From NCBI GenBank assembly GCA_041569895.1, contig JBFFXF010000078.1, positions 1-28,609 on the forward strand: a stretch of 28,609 nt of DNA, written 5' to 3'. A program made the translations under genes and the position numbers. A model generated the notes under the pieces. That model did not search any database and was not told where the DNA came from. It worked only from the letters and a program-made list of their open reading frames with translations. This DNA is from JBFFXF01 sp041569895 (GTDB taxonomy: Bacteria > Planctomycetota > UBA8108 > JACQVS01). This document shows, piece after piece, positions 1 through 7,982 of this stretch (position 1 is its first letter; each line of letters opens with the position of its first letter).

Positions 1-2
1 CC

Positions 3-935
3 CGGCTGCGGGCGCTCGACTTCGTTCCCGCGGAGTTTCGCAAGAAACCGGCAAAGCTCGACGACGAAAGGAACGCCCGGGAGGTGTGGCAGAAGGCGTT
101 CGAGCACTTCCAGCCGCTCGAGGACGAGGAGCTGAGAGAGTCATTCTTCACTGACGATCGGTTGCAGACGCTCCCGGGAGGGAGCTCCGGCGAGACCCTC
201 AAGGCATGGATCGAGATCAACTCGGGCGTCGTCGATCTCATCGACGACGGGTGCCGGCGCGGACGATTGCAGATCGTCGATCCCGATCGCCTCGGGCGTC
301 CCGGGGGTCCCGGGTCGGAACCGTATCCCGCCACAAAAGCGCTGGGGGTCGTGCGTCTCATTTCGTGTCGTGTCGCGCTTTTCCTGTCCAGGAGCGACCA
401 GCGATCGGCGATGGCAGAAGCGGAGCGGCTTGTGAGGTACGGCGACATCTGGTCAAGCGACCGGTCCGGCAGTTTCATCGCCGTTCTCCTTGATGGCTGG
501 TGCTTCGATGCCACTCTCGCGGCGTTCGAGGCGATAACGTCGAACCCTGAAGCCAACGCCCTGGCGAAGGTCAAGAACCCCGTCGGAAAGTTCTTCCTGA
601 TCGATTTCGGCTTCCTCGACGAGCCCGGAGTCGAGACGATCTTCAGGCACGAAACACGGAGGCGCCTCCTGCTCCTGGAGCTCGCCCTGCGAATCCACGT
701 GATCGAGCACGGAGCACTCCCCGACTCGCTCGCTGCGCTCGCGGAGCGGGAGATCCTTCCGTCCGTTCCGACCGATCCGTACTCCGACAAGCCGTTCGGC
801 TATTCGAAGGAGAAGCGCATTTTGTGGAGCGTCGGTCCGGACGGCGACACGACCGAGACCGAGAACTTCTACGCATTCGACGGATCGCCGCGCCGCTGGG
901 TTCGCGTGCTGCCGCGGTTCGCATCGTCGAAGTGA
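3..935 (+). CDS. Hypothetical protein, 5' end missing
   Basis: The reading frame is open from the first bases of the window to a TGA at 935, so the true start lies upstream; a GTG at 84 is only an internal candidate. About 310 residues are visible. I recognise no catalytic domain. The last ~90 residues have a layout often seen in planctomycete hypothetical proteins: a helix rich in Leu/Arg (LLLLELALRIHVIEHG), then a PDSLAAL segment, then PTDPYSDKPFGY and LWSVGPDGD. The helix plus 'DP-x-PF-Y ... W-SVGPDG' resembles the C-terminal half of pseudopilin-like proteins that present a short beta-hairpin, but no N-terminal pilin methylation site can be seen because the start is missing. Function unknown; the reality of the gene is well supported by its length and composition. 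Confidence 0.8.
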   Translation, partial: RLRALDFVPAEFRKKPAKLDDERNAREVWQKAFEHFQPLEDEELRESFFTDDRLQTLPGGSSGETLKAWIEINSGVVDLIDDGCRRGRLQIVDPDRLGRPGGPGSEPYPATKALGVVRLISCRVALFLSRSDQRSAMAEAERLVRYGDIWSSDRSGSFIAVLLDGWCFDATLAAFEAITSNPEANALAKVKNPVGKFFLIDFGFLDEPGVETIFRHETRRRLLLLELALRIHVIEHGALPDSLAALAEREILPSVPTDPYSDKPFGYSKEKRILWSVGPDGDTTETENFYAFDGSPRRWVRVLPRFASSK

Positions 936-1068
936 CACGGGCGACGGCGAGCGTGCCTCCGGAATCCCCGGATCTCCTGGCCTCACGACCATCGCATCGC
1001 GTATGATCGTCCCCGGACCAGCGTGGGCTGCGATGGTCGGTCGATCCACCCTCGCGAGTGGGGCTCCG

Positions 1069-1305
1069 ATGGCGATCCTCATACGCATTCTCGTCGTCGT
1101 CCTGGCGATCGCGTTCGTCGTGTGGCTCCTGCTGCGTTTCTTCACCGGCAGCCGGCTCAAGTGCGCGACGTGTCGTCACTGCCGCAAACTGATGCACGAC
1201 GGCAGCATCTGCGGCTTCGGACACAGAGAGGTGTTCAAGACGATCGTGCACATCGAGACCTGCGGCGACTACCAGTACAGGGGGCGTCCCTCTCGCAGAC
1301 CGTGA
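1069..1305 (+). CDS. Small membrane protein with C-terminal cysteine cluster
   Basis: I chose the ATG at 1069 (78 residues) because the hydrophobic segment begins at once (MAILIRILVVVLAIAFVVWLLL, residues 1-22); an in-frame ATG at 1003 would add 22 residues that look like leader sequence. After the single membrane helix, a short soluble tail carries CATCRHC, then a Cys in SICGFG and another in ETCGDY. Five Cys and several His in ~50 residues suggest a small metal-binding (zinc-ribbon-like) tail, facing the cytoplasm or periplasm. No family is recognised. It lies 133 bp after the preceding gene and converges on the SHOCT gene. Confidence 0.6.
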   Translation: MAILIRILVVVLAIAFVVWLLLRFFTGSRLKCATCRHCRKLMHDGSICGFGHREVFKTIVHIETCGDYQYRGRPSRRP

Positions 1306-1353
1306 CGCGGTGGGGGACGGGCGTCGCCGAGGCCGCCGCGGGCGCGCGAGCGC

Positions 1354-1839
1354 TCAGTTGCTGTCGAGGATCTCGCGCTTCTCGCGCTCGTACTCCTCCG
1401 TCGAGATGATGCCGTCCTCGTGGAGCTTGTGGAGCCGGCGCAGCTTCTCGTCGAAGGAGAGCTCGTCGTCGGCGGACTTCGTCCCCAGATTCCCGAGATC
1501 GATCTCCGCCTCGTCGAGCGCGTCGCGGACGACGCCGCCCGTCATGCGCGACCACGGCTCGACGTCACGCCGCGCCTTCTCGGGGTCGAGCACGACGCCG
1601 GAGCCCGCCAGACCGCGGGCGCCGATCCGCATCAGGATCCCGCCGATGATGATCATCGCCATGCCGCCGATCGCCCGCGCGCCGGCGCTCTTCGCCTGAC
1701 CGGTGAAGTCGTCGAAGTTGCCGAAGTTCGCGATGGCGCTGACGAACACCGACCCGAACGTCAGGAACCCGACGACCATGAGCACGACGCCGATGTAGTA
1801 GGACGCCTTGCGGTCGGAGGAGATGGTGCGGCGTTTCAT
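1354..1839 (-). CDS. SHOCT-domain membrane protein
   Basis: A 161-residue protein with two predicted membrane helices: about residues 14-36 (YYIGVVLMVVGFLTFGSVFV) and 56-72 (AIGGMAMIIIGGILMRIGA). The C-terminal 30 residues form a SHOCT (short C-terminal) domain: LSFDEKLRRLHKLHEDGIIS followed by TEEYEREKREILDSN. This is the classic 'L..L..L...GIIT.EEFE..K..LL' pattern. SHOCT domains occur at the ends of many bacterial membrane proteins and are thought to mediate oligomerisation; no enzymatic role is known. A GGGAGG ribosome site sits about 8 bases before the ATG at 1839, supporting this start. It reads away from the 400-residue exported protein gene upstream on the same strand (117 bp gap), so it may be the last gene of that run. 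Confidence 0.85.
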   Translation of the reverse strand: MKRRTISSDRKASYYIGVVLMVVGFLTFGSVFVSAIANFGNFDDFTGQAKSAGARAIGGMAMIIIGGILMRIGARGLAGSGVVLDPEKARRDVEPWSRMTGGVVRDALDEAEIDLGNLGTKSADDELSFDEKLRRLHKLHEDGIISTEEYEREKREILDSN

Positions 1840-1956
1840 GGAGAGCCTCCCGGAGAGTCACGCGTCCGCGTCATGGCGGACTGGAGCAACGAGGCATGTC
1901 ATTGTCCCCGGTGACGTCGCCGCTGTCACGTTGTTTGCCGGGAGCGCCGGCGACAC

Positions 1957-3159
1957 TCACCGCAGCAGGTGCTGTTTGAGAAGCAGCCGGCCGCGTTGCT
2001 CGAGGAGCTTCTCGAGGATGCCGCGGTCGCTCAGCCCCTCGTCGAGCATGCCCTCGACGAGGCCGCGGATGCGCTTCGGCATGCCGCAGCGGTTGGGATC
2101 GCACGAGGCGAGCGTGTAGACCATGCCGGTGCAGCCGTCGCCGCCGATGCTGCACGTGCAGTACGTGCTCGAGAGGAACCAGAGGATACGCTCGTCGCGC
2201 GACCGCGGGCGGTCGAGGTCGGGAGGCAGGTCCGAGTCGCGCACCTCGGGCGGCGGCTCGGGCACGCGGAGGTGGATGCGCTGGCCGATGGCGAGGTCGG
2301 CCTGGCGGTAGCCGTCGGCGACCAGTCGCAACTGGGTGCGCTCGCGCCAGGGGAGGACCGTCTTGACGACCGCCTCGATCGGCTCGCCGTCGGCGATCAG
2401 CTCGACGCGGTCGCCGGTCTCCAGGTTGCGGCTCCAGCGCATCGCCTCGTGGTCGAGGATGACGTCGAGCTCGCCGCCGAAGGGATGCAGGAAGGTCGCC
2501 GTGCCGGGAAGCCCCTCCTTCTTCCAGAGCTCCCGCAGGAAGGTCCTCTGCTCGTTCCGCAGCGCGCCGAACTTCTCGGCGTCGACGAGCAGCCGGACGG
2601 CGCCGCCGGCGGACTGCACGTAGACCGTGTCGCCGACGGCGGGGAGCGTCGCCGGATCGACGCCCTCGCCGAGCCGCAGCCGTCGCTCGTCGCCCTTGGC
2701 CGGCTTCAGCGAGACGGCTCCCTCTTCCGGATCGATGGCGCTCAGGGTGTAGGGGAGGTCGTTGAGCTCCTGCCGGGAGAGCTCGTCGGTGACCATGAAG
2801 ATGCGCCGCGGCTTCTTGCTGTGGTCGAGCTGGAACCACAGCCAGACGCGGTCACCCTCGCGGAGCTGCGAGAGGCGACCCCACCAGCCGCGGACCTTGA
2901 CCTCGGCGTCGGCGCTGAGCGGCCAGGTCGCCGGCTCGTCCTCGCCCTCGACGTGCACGGTGATGGCGTCGCCGGACGGCTCGACGCGCACGAAGGCGGC
3001 GTACTTCTTCGGAGCCTTGCGCAGCACGCCGGTCGTGCCCCAGACCAGCGCGGCGGGCTTCTCCTTTTTCTCGTCGGCGAGGGCGACGGTGCTCGTGGCG
3101 AGCGTTGCCGCGATCAGGCACAGCGTGGCGAGTGGTCTCCGGTGGCGCGTGTGTGTCAT
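1957..3159 (-). CDS. Exported protein with CcmH-like cysteine-rich C-terminus
   Basis: 400 residues with a Sec signal peptide (1-28, ending ATSTVALADE). The middle (30-310) is unrecognised and beta-rich, with repeated SH3/OB-like segments such as GDRVWLWFQLD, GDTVYVQSAGG and GDRVELIADG. The last 70 residues stand out: a cluster C334, C336, C343, C353 and C358 (STYCTCSIGGDGC ... SCDPNRCGMP) is followed by two helices, RIRGLVEGMLDEGLSDRGIL and EKLLEQRGRLLL. This order of paired cysteines, helix, 'L..G.SD..I...L..R.G' resembles CcmH/NrfF cytochrome c maturation proteins, with the heme-handling CxxC replaced by a different Cys cluster. That resemblance is an inference. GAGGGA lies 6 bases before the ATG. 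It starts 10 bp after the Gfo/Idh/MocA gene, so the two are co-transcribed. Confidence 0.8.
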   Translation of the reverse strand: MTHTRHRRPLATLCLIAATLATSTVALADEKKEKPAALVWGTTGVLRKAPKKYAAFVRVEPSGDAITVHVEGEDEPATWPLSADAEVKVRGWWGRLSQLREGDRVWLWFQLDHSKKPRRIFMVTDELSRQELNDLPYTLSAIDPEEGAVSLKPAKGDERRLRLGEGVDPATLPAVGDTVYVQSAGGAVRLLVDAEKFGALRNEQRTFLRELWKKEGLPGTATFLHPFGGELDVILDHEAMRWSRNLETGDRVELIADGEPIEAVVKTVLPWRERTQLRLVADGYRQADLAIGQRIHLRVPEPPPEVRDSDLPPDLDRPRSRDERILWFLSSTYCTCSIGGDGCTGMVYTLASCDPNRCGMPKRIRGLVEGMLDEGLSDRGILEKLLEQRGRLLLKQHLLR

Positions 3160-3169
3160 GCTTCGTCCC

Positions 3170-4462
3170 TCACACCGTCTCGGGGATGCCCCACGGCTCG
3201 CGGTATCCCTTGGTGAGCAGCGCGTTCGCCTCGCGATCGTCGATGACCTGCTCCGCGCGCGGATCGAACCGGAGCACGCGGCCGACGCGGTAGGCGACCT
3301 CGCCGAGGTGAATCAGCCCGCACGAGAGATGCGCGGCCTCCGCCGGGGCGACCGGTTGCTTGCGACTGCGGACGCACTCGATGAAGTTGCCCTCGTGCGC
3401 CACCGACGGCGGCGGGTGGCCGCTGGCGCCGGGGCCCTTCTTCTCGTCGCGTCCGAGATAGACCTGAAAGTACCCGCGCCGCGAGAAGATCATGTAGCCC
3501 TCGGTGCCGTAGAACGCGTTGCCGCTGTCGAAGCCGTGCATGCCGTACGGCGTCCAGATGCGGTCCTCGTAGATCAGCACGCGGTTCCCCTCGTACTGGT
3601 AGGCGACCATCATGTTGTCGGGGTACTCGCGCTCTCCCTTGAGATCGACGCGGCTGCCGTGTGCGGTGATGCGCACGGGGTGCGTGTCGACGCCGAGTCC
3701 CCAGCGCGCGATGTCGATGTCGTGCGCGCCGTCGTCGCCGATGTCGCCGTTGCCGTAGTCGCGGTAGTGGCGCCACGTCCTGTGGAAGCGGTTGCGGTTG
3801 AACGGGCGTTTCGGCGCCGGGCCGAGCCACATGTCGTAATCGACGCCCTCCGGCACCGGCTCGTCGGCGCGCGGCTTCTGCGGCACGATGCGCTGGACGT
3901 TCCACGCCTTCGACGTCTTGATCTCGCCGAGGATCCCGGACCGCAGGACCTCGCCGGCGCGCGCGGTGACCTCGCTCGAGCGCGTCTGCGTGCCGTGCTG
4001 CACGATGCGGCCGTGCTTTCGCGCCGCCTCGACGAGCAGCCGCCCCTCGGCGAAGACGTGGCTCGCGGGCTTCTCCAGATAGACGTCCTTGCCGGCGTGG
4101 ATCGCGCGCACGGCGATCGGCACGTGCCAGTGGTGCGGTGTCGCCACGACGACGGCGTCGATCGACGTGTCGTCGATGACGTGTCGAAAGTCGCGCACCA
4201 GCCGCGGCGGCTCGCGACCGATCTTCTTGACCGTCTCGGCGCTCCGCCCGAGGACCCGGTCGTCGACGTCGCAGAGACACGCGATGCGGACGTCGGACCT
4301 CGCGGCGAGGTGGCCGAGGTGGTGGTGCCCCATGCCGTTGAGCCCGATCGACGCGAGCACGACCTGGTCGCCCGGAGCCGCCGACGTCAGCCTCGGCAGG
4401 CTCCCGAGCGCCCCGATCGCCACCGCGCCGCGAAGGAATCTCCGTCTCGAGAGGTTCATCAT
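3170..4462 (-). CDS. Gfo/Idh/MocA family NAD(P)-dependent dehydrogenase, Tat-exported
   Basis: 430 residues from the ATG at 4462, chosen because it is preceded by GGAG at good spacing and starts a twin-arginine signal (SRRRFLRGA, residues 5-13); the frame is open further upstream but those residues look random. After the signal (cleavage near 29) comes a Rossmann domain with GLNGMG (40-45), the family's EKP motif (130-132) and AVVVATPHHWHVPIA (104-118). The second half has the substrate-side motif GDIGDDGAHDIDIARW (240-255), with H249 as a likely catalytic residue. Family members oxidise or epimerise sugars and cyclitols using a tightly bound nicotinamide cofactor. Planctomycetes carry many Tat-exported paralogues. 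It heads an operon with the 400-residue exported protein. A plausible promoter lies at 4501-4530. Substrate unknown. Confidence 0.93.
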   Translation of the reverse strand: MMNLSRRRFLRGAVAIGALGSLPRLTSAAPGDQVVLASIGLNGMGHHHLGHLAARSDVRIACLCDVDDRVLGRSAETVKKIGREPPRLVRDFRHVIDDTSIDAVVVATPHHWHVPIAVRAIHAGKDVYLEKPASHVFAEGRLLVEAARKHGRIVQHGTQTRSSEVTARAGEVLRSGILGEIKTSKAWNVQRIVPQKPRADEPVPEGVDYDMWLGPAPKRPFNRNRFHRTWRHYRDYGNGDIGDDGAHDIDIARWGLGVDTHPVRITAHGSRVDLKGEREYPDNMMVAYQYEGNRVLIYEDRIWTPYGMHGFDSGNAFYGTEGYMIFSRRGYFQVYLGRDEKKGPGASGHPPPSVAHEGNFIECVRSRKQPVAPAEAAHLSCGLIHLGEVAYRVGRVLRFDPRAEQVIDDREANALLTKGYREPWGIPETV

Positions 4463-4500
4463 CAGAGACTCCGAGAAAAAGGGTGAGCGAGCGCCCATTG

Positions 4501-4530
4501 ATGCTATGCGAAGCGGCCGAGGGGGATCAA
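4501..4530 (-). promoter_or_regulatory. Sigma-70-like promoter of the dehydrogenase operon
   Basis: Read on the minus strand, TTGATC (4530-4525) is separated by 18 bp from TAGCAT (4506-4501). Each hexamer matches the sigma-70 consensus at four of six bases. Transcription would begin near 4494, about 30 bases before the chosen ATG at 4462, leaving room for the GGAG ribosome site. In GC-rich DNA such a pair is moderately informative only. Confidence 0.4.
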
Positions 4531-4604
4531 GGACAACGGCGCGTCGCGGCGTGTCGCGACAAACGGGCGCGCGGGCGCATCGGTCGTCGATCATCGGATA
4601 AAGG

Positions 4605-5477
4605 TCAGCAGTGCGCCGTCGGCGGCAGGTAGAAGGCCGTCGACTCGGGCGGGTAGGGGCCCCGGACCATCAGGTGGTCGTCGGTCTCGGCGTGGCGGGC
4701 GCGCACGTCGACATCGAAGCGATCCGGCGTGAACCACAGCTCGACGCGCCGGTGCGAGAGCGGCAGGCGGGCGAGCAGCTCGTCGAGCGGGGGCAGCTCG
4801 GCGGCGACGACGTCGTACACGCGCAGCGTGTCGTCCGAGAGCACGCACACCAGGGCGGCGTCGAGGTCGTCGGCGACGAAGATGCGCTCGAGGCCCGCGG
4901 TCACCAGCACCTCGTTGATGACGAGCAGCCAGCCGGGCTCGACCACCCCGAGCCGCCGCGACACCGGAGCTCGCGAGCCGAGCAGCCGCCAGAGGAGCGC
5001 GACGTCGGCATCGTTTACGGCGTCGAGCTTGCGCAGCGGCGGGAGATCTCGGCGGCGCGGCACCGGGGCGATCTCGAAGCGCGTCATCGGCGCGTCGCGA
5101 AAGCCGGCGCTCGTGAAGATCCCCGGCGAGTCGGTGGTGAGCTGCGCGGTGGCGAGCCCGCGCGCGTCGATGTGCGCGAGGGCGTCTCGCAGCAGCCGGC
5201 GGATGTGCCCGCGCCCGCGGTGATCGGGGTGCGTGCACACCCCGTGTACGCCGGCCACGGTGCGCCGCTCGCCCTCGAAAACGAGCGGGAACTCGATGAC
5301 GCCGACGTGCGCGATCGGCGTGCCGTCGGAGAGCGCCACGAACGGCGTCGACACCTCGTACCAGCTCGCTCCGAGCCCCTCGGCGATGGCGATGCGTTCG
5401 CCGAGCTTCCCGAAGACGACGTCGAGAAGATGAGCGATGTGCCGGCGCATCGCGGGGTCGGCGTAGAGGTCGTGCAC
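4605..5477 (-). CDS. GNAT-family N-acetyltransferase (Eis-like layout)
   Basis: 290 residues, GTG start at 5477 preceded by a GAGAGAA ribosome site; a weaker ATG start is nine codons in. The N-terminal half is a GNAT fold: a beta strand with IAHVGVIEF (55-63), then motif A, VHGVCTHPDHRGRGHIRRLL (77-96), whose RGRGHI loop binds the acetyl-CoA pyrophosphate, and a later TDSPGIFTSAGF strand and helix. The C-terminal half (about 140-290) is a second domain without a visible CoA motif, as in the Eis/enhanced-intracellular-survival group, but shorter than Eis (~400 residues). The enzyme would move an acetyl group from acetyl-CoA to an amine; the acceptor cannot be told. It stands between oppositely spaced minus-strand genes with no clear operon partner. 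Confidence 0.88.
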   Translation of the reverse strand: MHDLYADPAMRRHIAHLLDVVFGKLGERIAIAEGLGASWYEVSTPFVALSDGTPIAHVGVIEFPLVFEGERRTVAGVHGVCTHPDHRGRGHIRRLLRDALAHIDARGLATAQLTTDSPGIFTSAGFRDAPMTRFEIAPVPRRRDLPPLRKLDAVNDADVALLWRLLGSRAPVSRRLGVVEPGWLLVINEVLVTAGLERIFVADDLDAALVCVLSDDTLRVYDVVAAELPPLDELLARLPLSHRRVELWFTPDRFDVDVRARHAETDDHLMVRGPYPPESTAFYLPPTAHC

Positions 5478-5513
5478 GGGCGGTGTTCTCTCTCGATGTT
5501 TTCTATGACACGG

Positions 5514-6001
5514 TCAGGGCGACGCCGGTGACGCGGCCGGCCGCCGCACGGCGCCGCTCCACATCGCCATGACGGCCCCGAAGATCGCGAGACCGCCGAC
5601 GACGAGAAGGACGACGAGCGCATTGTCCGCGTACCACGAGGAGGAGTCGACCGTCAGCGGGAAGTTGATCAGCAGATTGAGCGCGACGCAGCACCACTTG
5701 TCGTTGTCGGGCCCGAGGATGTTGTCGAAGACGTTGTAGGCGAACTCGCCGCCCTGGAATCCGGGCTCGTCACTCGAGAAGAAGATGGCGTCGAAGCCGG
5801 CAAGGTCGTCCGGAGCGAAGTAGAGATCCTCGAGGCCGTCGTTGTCGAGATCGGTGAGGCCATTGCCGAAAGGGCCGCCATCCCCGTTCCGAGGACCTCG
5901 GCCTCCCGCAACGCTCCGGCGCCGAGGAGGGCCATGGCGAACGTGCCGAGGAGTGCCCATCGTCGAATTCCAATCGCGCGCAGATACCGGTTCGAGTGCA
6001 C
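5514..6001 (-). pseudogene. Small secreted/membrane protein gene, apparently frameshifted
   Basis: Two overlapping frames make sense only when joined. The first begins at ATG 6001 with a typical signal peptide (RRWALLGTFAMALLGAGAL). The second continues with NGLTDLDNDGLEDLYFAPDD, an FG-GAP/VCBS-like calcium loop, then an acidic stretch, WCCVALNLLINF, and a membrane helix (ALVVLLVVGGLAIFGAVMAM) with a short positive tail. Adding one base to the C run at 5882-5885 (a G run on the coding strand) fuses them into GTG-DGGPFGNG without any stop, giving about 162 residues. The upstream part of the second frame (5890-6068) is Arg/Pro-rich and looks non-coding. So this is either a real one-base deletion or an assembly/sequencing error. 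Function unknown. Confidence 0.6.
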
Positions 6002-6436
6002 CGTTCGCCTCCCGAAGTTCGCTGCCTGGTTGTTGCCGAGAGAGTCCTGACCACCGCCGTGGAGTCACGCGCGACGCCCTCGGATCTGTCGCGTGTCCGT
6101 TCCGGAGTCTCGAATCGGGGCGGACCGGTCGCGCTCGTCAAGGGAATCGCTCGGACCACACGTCGTCATGAAGTCTGTGAGCAATCGGCCCAGGGGCTGG
6201 GCCGGCCTTCGATGTCGACTTCCTCTTCCGTGCAGTCGCGCGCGGCTGCGATTTCGTCCTCGAAATCTTTTTTACCCGTCCGCCTCGACCCCCGGGGCTC
6301 TCCCCATCGGATGAGCTCGAGATCGGCGTGCCGCGGCCTCTCGCCGACGCCGTTGGCGAGGGAAGTGCGAAAAATTCGTCGTTTCGAGTGTAACCCCGAG
6401 AGCAGCGCGACCCGTGGCCTCGGTGTTTTCTCGAGG
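6002..6436. other. Stretch without a convincing gene
   Basis: About 430 bp separate the small secreted protein gene (-) from the promoter of the HTH gene (+). Frames are open on both strands, but their products are Arg/Ser/Pro-rich with no domain, no good ribosome site and no hydrophobic pattern. The DNA is slightly richer in A/T runs (near 6255-6275 and 6365-6385) than the surrounding genes, as expected for a regulatory gap between divergent genes. I see no RNA gene or repeat. Confidence 0.5.
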
Positions 6437-6465
6437 TTTTCAAGCGCCCGGGTCCGCGGTATACT
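6437..6465 (+). promoter_or_regulatory. Sigma-70-like promoter for the HTH regulator
   Basis: TTTTCA (6437-6442, four of six consensus bases) and TATACT (6460-6465, five of six) are separated by exactly 17 bp. A transcript would start near 6472 and leave an 85-base leader before the ATG at 6558. This is one of the best -10 boxes in an otherwise GC-rich window. Confidence 0.5.
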
Positions 6466-6557
6466 CGACTCTTCCGTCACGCACGGAAGGCCGCGCCTCG
6501 GAGCGCCGGCCGCCGAGTTTTCCATGCTTCCCGATTCCGCGATCGAAAGGACCGACG

Positions 6558-7001
6558 ATGCCGAACCTCGCCCAGGCGCTCAGAGATGAGATCCGTCGCC
6601 TCGCCAAGAAGGAGATCCGCAGGAGCACCGCGTCGATGAAGGAGGCGGTCGTTCGGTACCGACGCGACATCGCCGAGCTCAAGCGACGGGTGGCCGACCT
6701 CGAGCGTCGACTCGCCGTGCTGCAGAAAGAGGAGAAGCGCCGGCTCGCGAAGAAGGCGCCGGCGGAGCTGGCCGACGGCGCACGCTTCAGTCCGCGATGG
6801 CTCAAGGCGCACCGCGAGCGGCTCGGACTCTCCGCCGCCGACTACGCCCGTCTGATCGGAGTCCACCCGATCACCATCTACAGCTGGGAGCACGGCAAGA
6901 CCAGACCGCGGAAGCGCCAGCTCGCCGCCCTCGTCGCCCTGCGCGAGCTGGGTAAGCGCGAGATCCGCGCGCGGCTCGAGCTGCTCGGCGCGACCGGCTG
7001 A
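6558..7001 (+). CDS. Coiled-coil protein with C-terminal XRE-type helix-turn-helix
   Basis: 147 residues. I chose ATG 6558 because GAAAGG lies 7 bases before it; longer in-frame starts give implausible sequence. Residues ~5-65 are strongly charged and heptad-like (AELKRRVADLERRLAVLQKE), a coiled coil suited to dimerisation. Residues ~76-147 form a Cro/C1 (XRE) helix-turn-helix: WLKAHRERLGLSAADYARLI, then GVHPITIYSWEHGKTRPRKR, in which the recognition helix (PITIYSWEHG) is clear. It is probably a DNA-binding transcription factor, homologous to MraZ-unrelated 'helix-turn-helix domain-containing' proteins common in planctomycetes and deltaproteobacteria. Targets are unknown; it is alone, convergent with the lipoprotein gene 18 bp downstream. 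Confidence 0.85.
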   Translation: MPNLAQALRDEIRRLAKKEIRRSTASMKEAVVRYRRDIAELKRRVADLERRLAVLQKEEKRRLAKKAPAELADGARFSPRWLKAHRERLGLSAADYARLIGVHPITIYSWEHGKTRPRKRQLAALVALRELGKREIRARLELLGATG

Positions 7002-7019
7002 CACCCACACCGCGCCGGC

Positions 7020-7907
7020 TCACTCCTTCTCTTCGTCGCGGTCGTCCTCCGGCAACGGCGCTCGCTCTTCCTCAGCGAAGGGCGGCTCGCCGCGCAGGCG
7101 TCGCGCGATGTCCGCCGTGATGCGCGCGTCGAGCGAGGCGCCGACGTGCGCGAGTTGGAGGAACGGATTCGGCACCCAGATCGGCTCCTCGCCGTGAGGT
7201 GACGCGTTCTCCGGGCCGACGGTTCGATCGCGGAGACGGATGTAAGGGAAGACATCGTACTCTCGATCCGCGTCCGCATAGTGCGCGTCGAGCTCCGCCA
7301 GGAACCGCGACCCCGCTCGCATGTCGGTGTGCAGGCGCATGAAGCACGGCAGTCTCGCGAGTCGCGCGCCACGGTGGGGGGTGCTGATGGTGAAGAGCCG
7401 GCGCATCCTGAGGCGCTTCTCTTGCGACCCGTCCCCGTCCGAGTCCCCGTCGGCGCGAGGCGCCGCCGCGTGACGGGCGACGAGGCCGCCCATCGACAGC
7501 GCCACGACGTCGACCTCGCTCGTCCACTCCGGGTCGTCCGACGGCAGCTCGCGCTCGACGACGTCGATCAGCTTGGCGCGGCACTCGTCGAACGACGAGC
7601 AGAAGAAGAACTCGACCGTGATGAAGCGCGAGTCGCCGGTGACCTTGCGCAGCCCCCGCGCCGCCCACCAGGGTCCGAGTCCCGGGTCGAGGTAGCCGCC
7701 GAGCACGATCACCGGCCGTTCGAGCTCGACCGGACGCCTCGACATCGCGCGCAGGGCCTTCTTCGCCTCGCCGCGCGAGATGGAAAAGGAAGGATTCACC
7801 GGCCGCTCGAGGGCGCACCCGGCGCTCACCACCGAGAGGACCACGAACGCCGTCGGGAGAGACGTCGCGCAGCGTGATGCCCGAACCGTGGAACGATCGA
7901 CGCTCAT
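7020..7907 (-). CDS. Alpha/beta-hydrolase (lipase/esterase-like) lipoprotein
   Basis: 295 residues from ATG 7907; this start places a lipoprotein signal at the N-terminus (FVVLSVVSAGC, lipid-modified C31). The hydrolase core shows PVIVLGGYLD (residues 65-74, where alpha/beta hydrolases have their oxyanion-hole strand) and VVALSMGGLVARH (134-146). The nucleophile-elbow Ser would be S138, but the usual first Gly of GxSxG is Ala here (A-L-S-M-G). A later segment, FTISTPHRGARLA, matches the 'TP..G' strand of lipases related to LipA/PGAP1. The final His and Asp cannot be placed with certainty. The protein is likely attached to a membrane on the periplasmic side and may split esters; substrate unknown. 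The C-terminus is very acidic (EDDRDEEKE). Confidence 0.82.
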   Translation of the reverse strand: MSVDRSTVRASRCATSLPTAFVVLSVVSAGCALERPVNPSFSISRGEAKKALRAMSRRPVELERPVIVLGGYLDPGLGPWWAARGLRKVTGDSRFITVEFFFCSSFDECRAKLIDVVERELPSDDPEWTSEVDVVALSMGGLVARHAAAPRADGDSDGDGSQEKRLRMRRLFTISTPHRGARLARLPCFMRLHTDMRAGSRFLAELDAHYADADREYDVFPYIRLRDRTVGPENASPHGEEPIWVPNPFLQLAHVGASLDARITADIARRLRGEPPFAEEERAPLPEDDRDEEKE

Positions 7908-7923
7908 GGGCGCATTATGCAGA

Positions 7924-7952
7924 TGGAACGGCGGATCCGGAAGCTCTATCAT
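7924..7952 (+). promoter_or_regulatory. Possible promoter of the CDCG-motif protein gene
   Basis: TGGAAC (7924-7929, three of six bases) and TATCAT (7947-7952, four to five of six) are 17 bp apart. If used, transcription would begin near 7959 and the ATG at 7983, not the one at 7917, would be the start. Weak evidence on its own. Confidence 0.25.
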
Positions 7953-7982
7953 CCGGTCATCGTCAAGGAGCTGGCGTTTCTC

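Noticed and set aside
1969..4486. Long plus-strand open frames opposite the exported protein and the dehydrogenase
   Set aside because: Their products are Arg/Val/Asp-rich shadows; the minus-strand genes have signal peptides, conserved motifs and ribosome sites.
5996..6589. Plus-strand open frame of 197 codons across the gap
   Set aside because: Arg/Ser/Pro-rich product, no ribosome site, overlaps the better-supported HTH gene start and the opposite gene's signal peptide.
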